In this document: positions 43,222 to 51,947 of the stretch, piece by piece | Numbering within the stretch: the stretch's first letter is position 1 | Layout: the number at the start of each line of letters is the position of its first letter | Assembly (NCBI GenBank): GCA_041394405.1 | Contig: JAWKIF010000006.1 | Span: 186,001-250,000, forward strand | Length of the DNA: 64,000 nt | Reading direction: 5' to 3' | Source: Microthrix sp041394405 | GTDB lineage: Bacteria; Actinomycetota; Acidimicrobiia; Acidimicrobiales; Microtrichaceae | The notes under the pieces: model-generated | Database searches by the model: none | The model's input: the letters and a program-made list of their open reading frames with translations, nothing else | What the model was told of the DNA's origin: nothing | Position numbers and translations under genes: made by a program

Positions 43222-44142
43222 ATGAGTGGGCCCGCACGCTTCGCCGACGTCAGCCGCCAGGGGCTGGCCGCCGAGGTGGACACCGTGGTGACCCCCGAGG
43301 CCGTGCTGCTGTCGCAGCCGGTGGCGGGGATTCCCAGCCGGGTGCTCGCCCGGCTGATCGACCTGCTGGCCCAGGCCCTGATACTGGCCATCCTGGGCAT
43401 GGCCGCCGTGTTCACCTCGACGGTGTCCGAGACGGTGGCCGCCTATCTTGGGTTCGGCTCCATCCTGGTGGTGTTGCTGGTCTATCCGGCTGCGTTCGAG
43501 TACCTCTGGCGGGGACGCACGCCGGGCAAGGCGGCGCTGGGCCTGCGGGTCATCTCGGGTGAGGGCGGTCCGGTGGGCCCCCAACAGGCCCTGATGCGGG
43601 CCGTGGCGGGGCTGGTCGACATCTACCTCAGCGTCGGCTCCCTGGCCATGGTGACCTCGTTTCTCAGCCCGAGGGGTCAACGGCTGGGCGACTTGATGGC
43701 CGGGACGTTCGTCGTTCGAGAGCAGGGCTCGGACCGGCGGCTGACTCCCGTGGTCTTCCCCACCCCGCCGGGCCACGCGGAGTACGTCGACGTGTTGGAC
43801 GTCGCGCAGCTGGGGGATGCGGGCTACGGCGTGGTGCGGGAGGCGCTGCTTCGGTTGGGAACGCTGGACGGCCCCACCCGGTTGGCGCTGACGAACGAGT
43901 TGGGGCACCGGGTGGTGGCCCGCATTGGCGTGCCCGTCCCCACGTGGATGACCGCCGAGGAGTTCCTGGCCGCCGTCTGCACTGCCTACCAGCGGCGCGA
44001 GGGCGGGCTGGCGGCGGTGGGCCTCGGTCACTACGAGGCGCTGGTGAACCCGTGGACCGCCCCCACCGCGCCGCCCGTCTGGGCGGGGGCCGCGCCGGCC
44101 GCCGTGCCCGCAGGCACCCCGATGGGCGGTTGGCGTGGCTGA
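43222..44142 (+). CDS. RDD family membrane protein
   Basis: 306-residue protein. The RDD domain (residues about 35-170) starts with the conserved IPSRVLARLIDLLAQALIL (Arg...Arg...Asp), includes WRGRTPGKAALGLRVIS and ends GQRLGDLMAGTFVV. The C-terminal ~130 residues are soluble (EYVDVLDVAQLGDAGYGVVRE, then GHRVVARIGVPVP), as in the longer Rv3695-like proteins. It completes the Rv3689-Rv3695-like block. Its last 8 bases overlap the cysteine desulfurase start, joining this block to the next. Confidence 0.9.
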   Translation: MSGPARFADVSRQGLAAEVDTVVTPEAVLLSQPVAGIPSRVLARLIDLLAQALILAILGMAAVFTSTVSETVAAYLGFGSILVVLLVYPAAFEYLWRGRTPGKAALGLRVISGEGGPVGPQQALMRAVAGLVDIYLSVGSLAMVTSFLSPRGQRLGDLMAGTFVVREQGSDRRLTPVVFPTPPGHAEYVDVLDVAQLGDAGYGVVREALLRLGTLDGPTRLALTNELGHRVVARIGVPVPTWMTAEEFLAAVCTAYQRREGGLAAVGLGHYEALVNPWTAPTAPPVWAGAAPAAVPAGTPMGGWRG

Positions 44143-45310
44143 GCCGCTGCACTACCTCGACCATGCGGCCACCACGCCGTTGCTGCCCGAGGCCGCCGAT
44201 GCCATGGCCGAGGCCTACGAGGCCGGGCTGTGGGCCAACCCATCGGGCGGACACCTGCTGGCCCGCCGGGCCCGTCGGGCCGCGGACGACGCCCGCGACG
44301 AACTCGCCGAGTTGTTCGGCGCGCAACCCGCCGAGGTGGTGTTCACCTCCGGCGGCACCGAGGCCGACAACCTCGCCGTGTTGGGAACCATCGGCCCCGG
44401 CGGTCCCCGGGAGGGTGCCGCCGTGCTGAGCTCGGCCATCGAACACCCGGCGGTTCGCGAGCCCGCCCGGCGATTGGGCGGGTCGGAGGTGGCCGTCGAC
44501 GAGGTGGGCAGGGTCGATCTGGAGGCGTTGGCCGCCGCCTGCACCCCCGAGGTGGGCCTGGTGTCGGTGATGTTGGTGAACAACGAGATCGGAACCATCG
44601 CCGACCTCGACGCCGTTGCCCAGGTGGTGAGGCGCCGTGCCAAGGCGGCCGTGTTGCACACCGACGCAGTGCAGGCCCATCAGTGGCTCGAGGTTGGCCC
44701 TTCCGCCGCTGCGGCCGACCTGGTGTCGATCGGGGCGCACAAGTTCGGAGGTCCCAAGGGGATCGGACTGCTGGTGGTGCGGGGCGGCGTCGAACTGGCC
44801 GCCCGGGCCGTTGGCGGCGGCCAGGAACGCGACCGACGAGCGGGCACGCTGAACGTTGCCGGGGTGCTGGGGATGGCGGCCGCAGCCCGCGCGACCGCCC
44901 AGCGGCGTGACGCCGAGGTGCCCCGCATCGCCGCGCTGCGTGACCGGTTGGCCGACGGCCTGGCCGCCGCCATTCCCAACCTGATCGAAACCGGGGTGAG
45001 CGCCGGGCCCGACGGGCGCCCCGACCGGTCCACGAAGGTGGCGGGGAACTGCCACGTGTGCCTGCCCGGTGTGGAGACCGAAGCGCTGCTGTACCTCTTG
45101 GAACGGGAGGGCATCATGGCCACCGCCGCCTCCTCCTGCGCGAGCGGCGCCCAGGAGCCCTCCTACGTGGTGAACGCGCTGGGGCTCGACCGGCGGGCGG
45201 CGGCTGGTGCCCTGCGGCTGACACTGGGCGTCACCACCACCCAGGACGACGTGGACGTAGCGTTGGCGACCATCCCTGCCGCCGTCGAGCGTCTGGCGCT
45301 GTTTTCGTGA
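44135..45310 (+). CDS. iscS: Cysteine desulfurase (IscS/NifS type)
   Basis: 391-residue PLP enzyme releasing sulfur from cysteine for tRNA thiolation and Fe-S clusters. HYLDHAATTPL is the N-terminal family motif, TEADNLAV and SAIEHPAV (His104) the cofactor pocket, and GAHKFGGPKG holds the Schiff-base Lys203. The catalytic Cys sits in the mobile loop ASSCASGAQ. It starts at GTG 44135 inside the RDD gene and its stop overlaps mnmA (GTGA); sulfur is probably passed to MnmA. This adjacency equals Rv3025c-Rv3024c in M. tuberculosis. Confidence 0.95.
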   Translation: MAEPLHYLDHAATTPLLPEAADAMAEAYEAGLWANPSGGHLLARRARRAADDARDELAELFGAQPAEVVFTSGGTEADNLAVLGTIGPGGPREGAAVLSSAIEHPAVREPARRLGGSEVAVDEVGRVDLEALAAACTPEVGLVSVMLVNNEIGTIADLDAVAQVVRRRAKAAVLHTDAVQAHQWLEVGPSAAAADLVSIGAHKFGGPKGIGLLVVRGGVELAARAVGGGQERDRRAGTLNVAGVLGMAAAARATAQRRDAEVPRIAALRDRLADGLAAAIPNLIETGVSAGPDGRPDRSTKVAGNCHVCLPGVETEALLYLLEREGIMATAASSCASGAQEPSYVVNALGLDRRAAAGALRLTLGVTTTQDDVDVALATIPAAVERLALFS

Positions 45311-46392
45311 CCGACCGGGGGCGACCCGAGCGGATCCTGATGGCGATGTCGGGCGGCGTCGACAGCTCGGTGGCCGCCGCAGAGCTGGCGGACGCCGGCG
45401 CGGAGGTGGTGGGGGTCACCCTCAAGCTGTGGGGTGGCGAATCCGACTCGGGCTGCTGCTCGGTGAGCGACGTGGACGATGCCCGTCGGGTGGCCGATCG
45501 CTTGGGCATCGAGCACCTGGTGTTCGCCCTCGGCGACGACTTCGAGGCCGCCGTCGTGGGCCCGTACGTGGCGGCCCATGGGCAGGGCCGCACCCCCAAC
45601 CCCTGCGTGGAGTGCAACCGCCACATCAAGTTCGACAAGCTGGCCCGACGGGCGCAGGCGTTGGGTTTCGACGCCGTCGCAACCGGACACCATGCCCAGA
45701 TCGTGCACCTGCCGGAGGGGCCGCGCCTGGGCCGCGGGGCCGACGGCGCCAAGGATCAGTCTTACGTGCTCCACATGCTGTCGGCGGCCGATCTCGCCCG
45801 AACCCGGTTTCCCATCGGGCACCTCACCAAGGCGCAGGTGCGTCGCCGCGCCGAGGCGCTCGGGTTGCGCACCGCCAACAAGCCGGACTCACAGGACGTG
45901 TGCTTCATCACCCGTGCCGACGGGCGCAAGGCGTTCCTGGAGCGTCGCATCGAGCTCACGCCGGGCCGGGTGGTGGACGCCGACGGCGTCGAGCTGGGCC
46001 GGGTGGACGCCCTCGAGCTCATCACGCCCGGGCAGCGCAAGGGGCTGGGCCTGCCCGGCGGTGGGCCCCGGCGCTACGCCACCGCCATCGATCTGGCCGA
46101 GCGCACGGTCTGCGTCGGCGATGAGGCCGACCTGGCCATCGACTCGTTGCCGCTGAGTGCGGTGGCCTGGGTCGACGGTGCGCCGCCGCCGTCCGGTACC
46201 GAGGTGGAGGTGCAGACCTCCGCCCACGGGGTGCCTCGGTCGGGCAGGTGGCTGGGCAACGGCGTGGTGGCGTTCGACCGGCCCCATCGTCACGTGGCCG
46301 CCGGCCAATCGGTGGTGTGCTACTCGGTGCCGAGGTTGGGCCGGTCGCAGGTGGTGCTGGGAGGGGGCATCGCCGAACCTGCCGGCCCCTGA
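45307..46392 (+). CDS. mnmA: tRNA-specific 2-thiouridylase MnmA
   Basis: 361-residue enzyme that thiolates U34 of Lys, Glu and Gln tRNAs. The PP-loop SGGVDSS is at residues 15-21, the first catalytic Cys lies in TPNPCVECNRHIKF, and the second in SQDVCFI. The substrate region ATGHHAQI and the C-terminal beta-barrel are present. It obtains sulfur from the cysteine desulfurase encoded directly upstream (4-base overlap). The GTG start follows that overlap; the frame extends further upstream only as an alternative frame of iscS. Confidence 0.96.
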   Translation: MTDRGRPERILMAMSGGVDSSVAAAELADAGAEVVGVTLKLWGGESDSGCCSVSDVDDARRVADRLGIEHLVFALGDDFEAAVVGPYVAAHGQGRTPNPCVECNRHIKFDKLARRAQALGFDAVATGHHAQIVHLPEGPRLGRGADGAKDQSYVLHMLSAADLARTRFPIGHLTKAQVRRRAEALGLRTANKPDSQDVCFITRADGRKAFLERRIELTPGRVVDADGVELGRVDALELITPGQRKGLGLPGGGPRRYATAIDLAERTVCVGDEADLAIDSLPLSAVAWVDGAPPPSGTEVEVQTSAHGVPRSGRWLGNGVVAFDRPHRHVAAGQSVVCYSVPRLGRSQVVLGGGIAEPAGP

Positions 46393-46421
46393 CGCCTGGC
46401 GCCCGCGTGGCAGAGTAGGGC

Positions 46422-47045
46422 ATGGCCAATGAGACGGGTTCGGGGGGTGGGCTGCTGGGTCGGGTGACGTCGCGGGTCACCGGTGTGATCGACCTCAACG
46501 AGATCCTGGCCGGCATCGACATCAACGAGCTGCTGGCCCGCATCGACCTGTCTGCCCTCATCGAGCGGCTCGACGTCAACTCGGTGATGGAGAAGGTGGA
46601 CGTCGACGCGTTGATACGCCGGGTGGACGTGGACGACATCGTCGCCCGGGTCGATGTCGATGCGGTGGTTGCCAGGGTGGACGTCGATGCGGTGGTCGCT
46701 CGGGTGGACATCGATGCCTTGATGGGCCGGGTGGACATTGACGCCGTCATGGAACGGGTGGACATCGATGCCCTGATGGGCCGGGTGGACATCAACGGCA
46801 TCGTCGAGCGGGTGGACGTGGACTCGCTCGTGCAGAACACCGAGCTGGGCGGCATCATCGCCAAGTCCACCAGCGGCGTCGCCTCTGAGGCGCTGGATGC
46901 GGGCCGGGCCCAGGGGGTGGGGCTGGACGGATTCGTCGAGCGTTGGGTGAATCGGTTCCTGCGGCGCGACCCCGCCGGCCTGCCGGTCGGGCCACCGTTG
47001 TTGGCACCGACAGACCCGGTGACCGAACAGGCCACGGCCCCGTGA
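46422..47045 (+). CDS. Nonapeptide-repeat protein preceding an RDD protein
   Basis: 207-residue protein built mostly of 14 tandem nine-residue units between residues 23 and 148. The consensus is (V/I)D(V/I)DA(L/V)(V/M)xR; the last unit (TELGGIIAK) is degenerate. Hydrophobic residues recur at positions 1, 3, 6 and 7, compatible with a small solenoid or helical spiral. The remaining C-terminal part (SGVASEALDAGRAQGVGLDGFVERWVNRFLRR) is helical and basic. No signal or membrane helix is seen. Similar repeats occur as N-terminal parts of RDD proteins in other actinobacteria; here the repeat and RDD parts are separate genes overlapping by 4 bases. Function unknown. Confidence 0.85.
   Translation: MANETGSGGGLLGRVTSRVTGVIDLNEILAGIDINELLARIDLSALIERLDVNSVMEKVDVDALIRRVDVDDIVARVDVDAVVARVDVDAVVARVDIDALMGRVDIDAVMERVDIDALMGRVDINGIVERVDVDSLVQNTELGGIIAKSTSGVASEALDAGRAQGVGLDGFVERWVNRFLRRDPAGLPVGPPLLAPTDPVTEQATAP
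46488..46865 (+). repeat. 14 tandem 27-bp (nine-codon) repeats
   Basis: In-frame 27-bp units encode VDVDAVVAR-like nonapeptides. Units 7 and 8 give identical peptides, as do units 9 and 11, while silent DNA differences show the array is old rather than freshly duplicated. Confidence 0.9.
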
Positions 47046-47581
47046 ACGCGCCCGCGGATTCGCAGCTGGCCGTGAGCCGCCAGGGTCACTACGCGGGGCC
47101 GGTCACGCGGCTGGTGGCCTACGCGCTCGACCAGGGCATCGTGACCGGCATCTTCACGCTCAGCCTGGCGTTGCTGGGCTTTGCCGTCGACCTGGTGACG
47201 GGCGGCGAGGTGTCGCTGAGCCTTCCCGCCGCCGTGCTGACCGTCGCCTATGCGCTGTGGTGGCTGGCCTACTACGCCTACCCGTGGGCCGTCAGCGGAA
47301 AGACGCTGGGCATGGCCATCGTCGGCATCCGGGTGGTGAGCGAGGACGGGGACGACCTCGGGCCCAAGGCGGCGATCCTGCGCGCGATCACCCTGCCGTT
47401 GGGGTTCCTCACGCTGGGCCTGGGGTTTCTCTGGGCACTGGTGGACGTTCGGCGCCGCGCCCTCCACGACCGGCTGGCGCATTCGGCGGTGGTCTACGAC
47501 TGGGATGCGCGCGCGGCCCGGCTTCGCTTCCTGGCTCGGAGGACCGCCGAACGCTCCGGCCCGGCCGACCACGCGGCCTAA
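47042..47581 (+). CDS. RDD family membrane protein
   Basis: 179-residue RDD-domain protein with three to four membrane helices. The first RDD element is TRLVAYALDQGIVTGIF (Arg and Asp), the second SGKTLGMAIVGIRVVSEDG, and the last RRRALHDRLAHSAVVYDW. It starts at GTG 47042 overlapping the nonapeptide-repeat gene, so the two products are probably made together and may form one unit equivalent to fused RDD proteins elsewhere. Its function is unknown. It overlaps the convergent gene's stop by 4 bases. Confidence 0.88.
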   Translation: MNAPADSQLAVSRQGHYAGPVTRLVAYALDQGIVTGIFTLSLALLGFAVDLVTGGEVSLSLPAAVLTVAYALWWLAYYAYPWAVSGKTLGMAIVGIRVVSEDGDDLGPKAAILRAITLPLGFLTLGLGFLWALVDVRRRALHDRLAHSAVVYDWDARAARLRFLARRTAERSGPADHAA

Positions 47582-48516
47582 CGCACCTCGAAGCCGCGGC
47601 GGCGGGCCACCGTGAGCAACTCGGCGGGCTGCGCCGGGGTGAACAGCACCGCAGGGGCGTCCTGGGGTGCCGCCATCCGCGCCGACCGCGGCCGGTCGGC
47701 GCCCGTGGCACGGGGGTCGGGCCCGCGTTCCATGGTGACGATCTCAGTAGGGGCGTCGGTGCGCAGCTCCACGACCAGTCCCAGCGCCCCCCCGGTAAGG
47801 TCGGCCCGTTCGCCCTCCAGCGGCGCCGGGCCCAGCGACACGGTGCGGGAACGGGCGAACAGCACCGGGTCGGCCAAGGTCAGCGGATCGACGAGGGTCA
47901 GGCCTGCGGGCACGAACACGGCGTAGCGCCCTGCCAGACGAGAGGTGACCACCCACAACCACCACGCGCCGGCGGTGCCCGCCACCAGTGCAGCGCCGCC
48001 GAGCACCCAGCGTTGGGCGGCCAACAACGCCACCGCCGCCACCGGCAGCCCCGCCCCAAGTATCCAGAGCGGACCCAGCACGATGAGCAGTGGCCCGGGG
48101 CTGCGCAACCCGAAGCGTTGCTCGTCGCCATAGGACGCCCCGTTGAGAAAGTACGACCCAACGACCGGCAGCATGGCCAGGCCCGTCGCCCCGACACCCG
48201 CCACAAAGCCCACCAGGGCCCGAACGGTGTCGCCCCCACCCGCGTTGAGGGCGCCGTCGCCCTCGGCCATCAGCAAGGCCACCGCGGTGGCGGCCGGGGC
48301 CAACGGCACGAGGAGCCGCAGCGCCACCAGCGCACGGGGTCGTACCAATGCCGATGCGACGAGCGCGGCGGCCCACACCAGCCAGCCCACGCCGGCCGCG
48401 GTCACCCTGACCGCCGGGGAGGCGCCCTCGACGGCGGCCGCCACCCCGGCCCAGGCCGTGAAGGGCAGGGTCAGCCAGGCGGCGCGAAGAATCCACAGCG
48501 GGATGGGTGCATCCAT
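47578..48516 (-). CDS. Membrane protein of unknown function
   Basis: 312-residue protein with about six membrane helices in the first ~200 residues (AAWLTLPFTAWAGVAAAV, GVGWLVWAAALVASALV, a further set up to WWLWVVTS) and a soluble C-terminal domain (about 210-312) with beta-strand character (FVPAGLTLVDPLTLADPVLF, LGLVVELRTDAP). I recognise no family. It is convergent with the RDD gene (stops overlap by 4 bases). The ATG at 48516 has CATTCT six bases upstream on its strand, close to the leaderless pattern. Confidence 0.72.
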   Translation of the reverse strand: MDAPIPLWILRAAWLTLPFTAWAGVAAAVEGASPAVRVTAAGVGWLVWAAALVASALVRPRALVALRLLVPLAPAATAVALLMAEGDGALNAGGGDTVRALVGFVAGVGATGLAMLPVVGSYFLNGASYGDEQRFGLRSPGPLLIVLGPLWILGAGLPVAAVALLAAQRWVLGGAALVAGTAGAWWLWVVTSRLAGRYAVFVPAGLTLVDPLTLADPVLFARSRTVSLGPAPLEGERADLTGGALGLVVELRTDAPTEIVTMERGPDPRATGADRPRSARMAAPQDAPAVLFTPAQPAELLTVARRRGFEVR

Positions 48517-48600
48517 CGCCCCAGAATGTCCCACCGCGCCCGCTAGCGTCGAAGCAGCCGATAGTTGCCCCCGTGCCCCGAACCCAGGATCGACCTCGCC

Positions 48601-49218
48601 GTGCCCTCCGACCCCCCCGAATCCGATGAGGACACGGCGCCTTGGGAGCAGAGCGAGCTGGCACCGTCCCAGCGGCGCCGGCGCCTGATCGTGCTGGCCG
48701 TGGTGGTGGTGGGCTTCGTCGGCGGGGCTGCGCTCTGGTCGTTCGGGTTTGGCCGAAACCTGTCGGGGCACATTGGGGCCAAGGCGGGCTACGAGGAGGA
48801 ACGCCGCCTGCAGGGCGCGCTGAGCGTCGCTCCCGAGGACAACTACACGCTGGAGCTGGCGCGCTGCGACGTGGAGCAGGATTCCGGGCGGGTCGAGGTC
48901 GGTGGCACGCTCACGCTGAGCGAGGGGGTGCGAGGTGGCTCCTACGAGGTGGTCGTGGCGTTCCTATCGGGCGACGAAGACGTGACGGTGGTCGAGGGCA
49001 TCGACGAGGCCACGCTGGTCGGCGGCGGCGACAGCGCCCCCCTGGACATGATCGCCTACGTCCTGCCCGACACGCCCACGGTGGAGTGCATTCCCCTCAG
49101 GGTGGCGCGGCGCAGCGGCACCGAGCCCGTCCCGTCGACCTCCGCAACGGCGACGACGGCCACCACCACGACGGATCCCGGGTCCGATCCAGCCGGCGAG
49201 ACGGACACCTCCTCGTGA
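48601..49218 (+). CDS. Membrane-anchored protein of unknown function
   Basis: 205-residue protein: an acidic N-terminus (SDPPESDEDTAPWEQ), one membrane helix (about residues 29-48, LIVLAVVVVGFVGGAALW), and an extracytoplasmic beta-rich domain with two Cys (LARCDVEQ and VECIPL) that could form a disulfide. It ends in a Ser/Thr-rich tail (TSATATTATTTTDPG). No family is recognised. The GTG at 48601 is chosen as the first good codon after the intergenic gap; the exact start is uncertain. It overlaps ligA by 4 bases. Confidence 0.65.
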   Translation: MPSDPPESDEDTAPWEQSELAPSQRRRRLIVLAVVVVGFVGGAALWSFGFGRNLSGHIGAKAGYEEERRLQGALSVAPEDNYTLELARCDVEQDSGRVEVGGTLTLSEGVRGGSYEVVVAFLSGDEDVTVVEGIDEATLVGGGDSAPLDMIAYVLPDTPTVECIPLRVARRSGTEPVPSTSATATTATTTTDPGSDPAGETDTSS

Positions 49219-51257
49219 CAGACGATCAGGCATCCCCGGAGGCACGGGCCGCCGAGCTCCGGACCCAGCTGCAACGGTGGAACGCCGAGTACTACGCCGG
49301 ATCACCCACCGTCGCCGACGCCGACTTCGACGCTGCCCTGCGCGAGCTGGGCGAACTGGAGGCCGCCCATCCCCGGCTGGCGACCGCAGACAGCCCCACC
49401 GCCAGCGTGGGAGCCGCCCCCCTGGCGCCAACCTTCGCCGAGGTTGCCCACGCCGTCCCGATGATGAGCATCGACAACGCCATGTCGCTCGAGGAGCTCG
49501 AGGGTTGGGCGGCCCGGGCCCGCAAGCGCCTGCAGGCAGCGGGCGTCGACGGGCCGCGGCGCTACAGCTGCGAGCTGAAGATCGACGGGCTGGCCATGTC
49601 CCTGCGCTACGAGCACGGGCGTTTCGTGCGCGCGGCCACGCGTGGCAACGGCCGGGTGGGGGAGGACGTCACCGCCAACGTCGCCACCATCGGCGAGATC
49701 CCCAAACAGCTGGGCGCCGACGCGCCCCAGGTGCTGGAGGTGCGGGGCGAGGTCTACCTGCCGGTGTCCACCTTTGACGAGCTGAACCGCCAACGCGACG
49801 CCGAGGGGCTGCCCCGCTACGCCAACCCCCGAAACACCGCTGCGGGCTCGCTGCGCCAGAAGGACGCCACGGTGACCCGCACCCGCCACCTCCGCTTCTG
49901 GTGCTACCAGCTGGGCGAGGTGGTGGGCCACGAGCAACCTCCGGCCCACCACGCGGTGCTGGAGTGGCTGGGTTCCTTGGGGTTTCCGGTGAACCCCACC
50001 ACCAAGGTGTTCGACGGACTCTCGGGGGTGGAGGGCTTCGTCGAGCACTGGGTCGAGCACCGTCACGACTTGGACTACGACATCGACGGGGTGGTGGTGA
50101 AGATCGACGAGCTGTCCGCCCAGCAGGCCCTCGGCGCCACGTCCAAGGCACCCCGTTGGGCCATCGCCTACAAGCTCCCGCCCGAGGAGCGAACCACCAA
50201 GCTGCGCGACATCCAGGTGAGCATCGGTCGCACCGGTTCCGCCACCCCATTCGCCGTGCTCGAACCCGTGGTGGTGGCCGGATCCACCGTGGGCATGGCC
50301 ACGCTGCACAACCAAGACCAGGTTGCGGCCAAGGATGTGCGCCCCGGCGACACGGTGATCGTGCGCAAGGCGGGCGACGTGATCCCGGAGGTGGTGGCGC
50401 CCGTCCTGGCCGAACGCCCCGACGGGCTCGAACCGTGGGTGTTTCCCACGCAGTGCCCCTGCCCGGTCGGCAGCACGCTGGTGCGCCCGGAGGGCGAGGC
50501 GAAGCACCGCTGTGTCAATGCCGAGTGCCCCTTTCAGCGCCTGGCGCGCCTGGCGCACTTCGCCTCCCGGGGCGCCCTGGACATCGACGGTCTGGGCGAG
50601 CGTCAGCTGCAGCGTTTCGTCGAGGAGGGCCTGCTGGCCGACGTCGCCGACATCTACACCCTGGACTTTGACGCGATCGCCCAGCTGGAGGGGTACCAGG
50701 AGCGCTCGGTGACGAACCTGGCGGCCGCCATCGAGGCCTCCAAGGCTCGGCCCTTGGAGCGCCTGCTGGTGGGCCTGAACATCTTCCACCTCGGGCCGGC
50801 CGGGGCGGAGCTTCTGGCCCGCCGCTACGAGGACCTCGACGCCATCATGTCTGCAAGCGAGTCCGAGCTGGCGGTCGTCGACGGCATCGGCCCCATCATT
50901 GCCCAGTCGGTGGCGCAGTTCTTCTCGTTGGACGACAACCGAGACCTGGTTGAGCGCCTGAGGGAGGCCGGGCTGAACTTCGAGGGAACCGGCGGGCCCA
51001 ACGTCGCACAAACGCTGGCCGGCGCCTCGGTGGTGGTCACCGGCACGTTGACCAACTTCAGTCGCGACGAGGCGGCCCAGGCCATCAAGGAACGTGGCGG
51101 CAAGTCGCCAGGTTCGGTGTCCAAGAAGACCCTGGCCGTGGTGGTCGGGGAGGATCCCGGCGCTTCTAAGCTGACCAAGGCCCAGGAGTTGGGCCTCCCC
51201 ATCCTGGATGAGGCGGGCTTTATCGCCTTGTTGGAAACCGGAGAACCACCCTCATGA
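49215..51257 (+). CDS. ligA: NAD-dependent DNA ligase LigA
   Basis: 680-residue essential replication ligase. Domain order: Ia (NAD binding, LQRWNAEYYAGSPTVADADFD), the adenylation domain with active-site Lys in CELKIDGLAMSLRYEHG, OB fold, a zinc finger, HhH motifs (LVGLNIFHLGPAGAELLA) and a C-terminal BRCT domain (LAGASVVVTGTLTNFSRDEA). The zinc finger has CPCPVGS, giving Cys-x-Cys where CPxCGS (Cys-x2-Cys) is usual; the second pair CVNAECP is normal. The GTG start overlaps the preceding gene's stop. Its own stop overlaps a HAD gene start. Confidence 0.96.
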   Translation: MTDDQASPEARAAELRTQLQRWNAEYYAGSPTVADADFDAALRELGELEAAHPRLATADSPTASVGAAPLAPTFAEVAHAVPMMSIDNAMSLEELEGWAARARKRLQAAGVDGPRRYSCELKIDGLAMSLRYEHGRFVRAATRGNGRVGEDVTANVATIGEIPKQLGADAPQVLEVRGEVYLPVSTFDELNRQRDAEGLPRYANPRNTAAGSLRQKDATVTRTRHLRFWCYQLGEVVGHEQPPAHHAVLEWLGSLGFPVNPTTKVFDGLSGVEGFVEHWVEHRHDLDYDIDGVVVKIDELSAQQALGATSKAPRWAIAYKLPPEERTTKLRDIQVSIGRTGSATPFAVLEPVVVAGSTVGMATLHNQDQVAAKDVRPGDTVIVRKAGDVIPEVVAPVLAERPDGLEPWVFPTQCPCPVGSTLVRPEGEAKHRCVNAECPFQRLARLAHFASRGALDIDGLGERQLQRFVEEGLLADVADIYTLDFDAIAQLEGYQERSVTNLAAAIEASKARPLERLLVGLNIFHLGPAGAELLARRYEDLDAIMSASESELAVVDGIGPIIAQSVAQFFSLDDNRDLVERLREAGLNFEGTGGPNVAQTLAGASVVVTGTLTNFSRDEAAQAIKERGGKSPGSVSKKTLAVVVGEDPGASKLTKAQELGLPILDEAGFIALLETGEPPS

Positions 51258-51922
51258 GCGCTCCTCAGGCCGTGTTGTTCGACTACGGCGGCGTGTTCAC
51301 CACGTCGCCCTTCGCTGCGGCCACGCGGGCGTTCGCCAAAGCGGGGGTGGAGCCCACTCAGGGGTTGAGCTGGATCTTCGGGCCCTACGAGGCTGACACC
51401 GACCATCCCTGGCATCGCCTCGAACGGGGCGAGCTGTCGGCGTCGGCTGCCCGGGACGAGATCATGGCCACCATGGCCGATGCCGGCCACGACCTCGACC
51501 CCTGGGTGGTGCTGGCCGAGCTGGCGGGGGGCGAGCATCGGGCGTGGATGGCCGACGTGTTGGTGGCCATCCATCGGGCAGGGCTCGGCACGGCCATCGT
51601 CACCAACAACATCGCCGAGTTTGCCAGCGTCTGGCAGGCCGGGCTCCCCATGGATTCCGTGGACGTCCTCGTCGACAGTTCGGCCGTGGGCGTCCGCAAG
51701 CCCAATCCCGCCATCTATCGGCTGGCCCTGGAGCGCCTGGGGGTGGACAACCCCGGCGCTGCGGTGTTCATCGACGATGCTGCGTCAAACGTGGCAGCCG
51801 CGCGGGCGCTGGGCCTGGTGGGTGTGGACGTCGACCACGACGGCGCACGGGCCCCGGAGGCCGCCCTGGTCTTGTGCGAGCTCACCGGCATCGCCCCGCC
51901 GGCGTCCCTCCTCGCAGTCTGA
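51254..51922 (+). CDS. HAD superfamily hydrolase
   Basis: 222-residue HAD-IA protein. Motif I is FDYGGVFTT with the nucleophilic Asp; the usual second Asp (two residues on) is Gly, as in ACAD10/epoxide-hydrolase-associated HADs. Motif II is VTNN, motif III Lys in VRKPNPAIYRLALERLG, and motif IV VFIDDAASN. The cap domain is helical. The missing second Asp makes an ordinary phosphatase less likely; a non-phosphatase or atypical hydrolase is possible. ATG overlaps the ligA stop (ATGA). Confidence 0.88.
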   Translation: MSAPQAVLFDYGGVFTTSPFAAATRAFAKAGVEPTQGLSWIFGPYEADTDHPWHRLERGELSASAARDEIMATMADAGHDLDPWVVLAELAGGEHRAWMADVLVAIHRAGLGTAIVTNNIAEFASVWQAGLPMDSVDVLVDSSAVGVRKPNPAIYRLALERLGVDNPGAAVFIDDAASNVAAARALGLVGVDVDHDGARAPEAALVLCELTGIAPPASLLAV

Positions 51923-51947
51923 GGTCCGGCGGTGCTGAGCGGCGCCC

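Noticed and set aside
39736..44031. A 1431-codon open frame on the minus strand
   Set aside because: It is antisense to moxR, DUF58 and RDD genes; the translation is His/Gln/Gly-rich low complexity, as expected from high-GC antisense frames, and it matches no family.
46488..46865. 27-bp tandem repeats considered as a non-coding minisatellite
   Set aside because: The reading frame is intact, the period is exactly nine codons and differences are largely silent or conservative, so it is a protein repeat.
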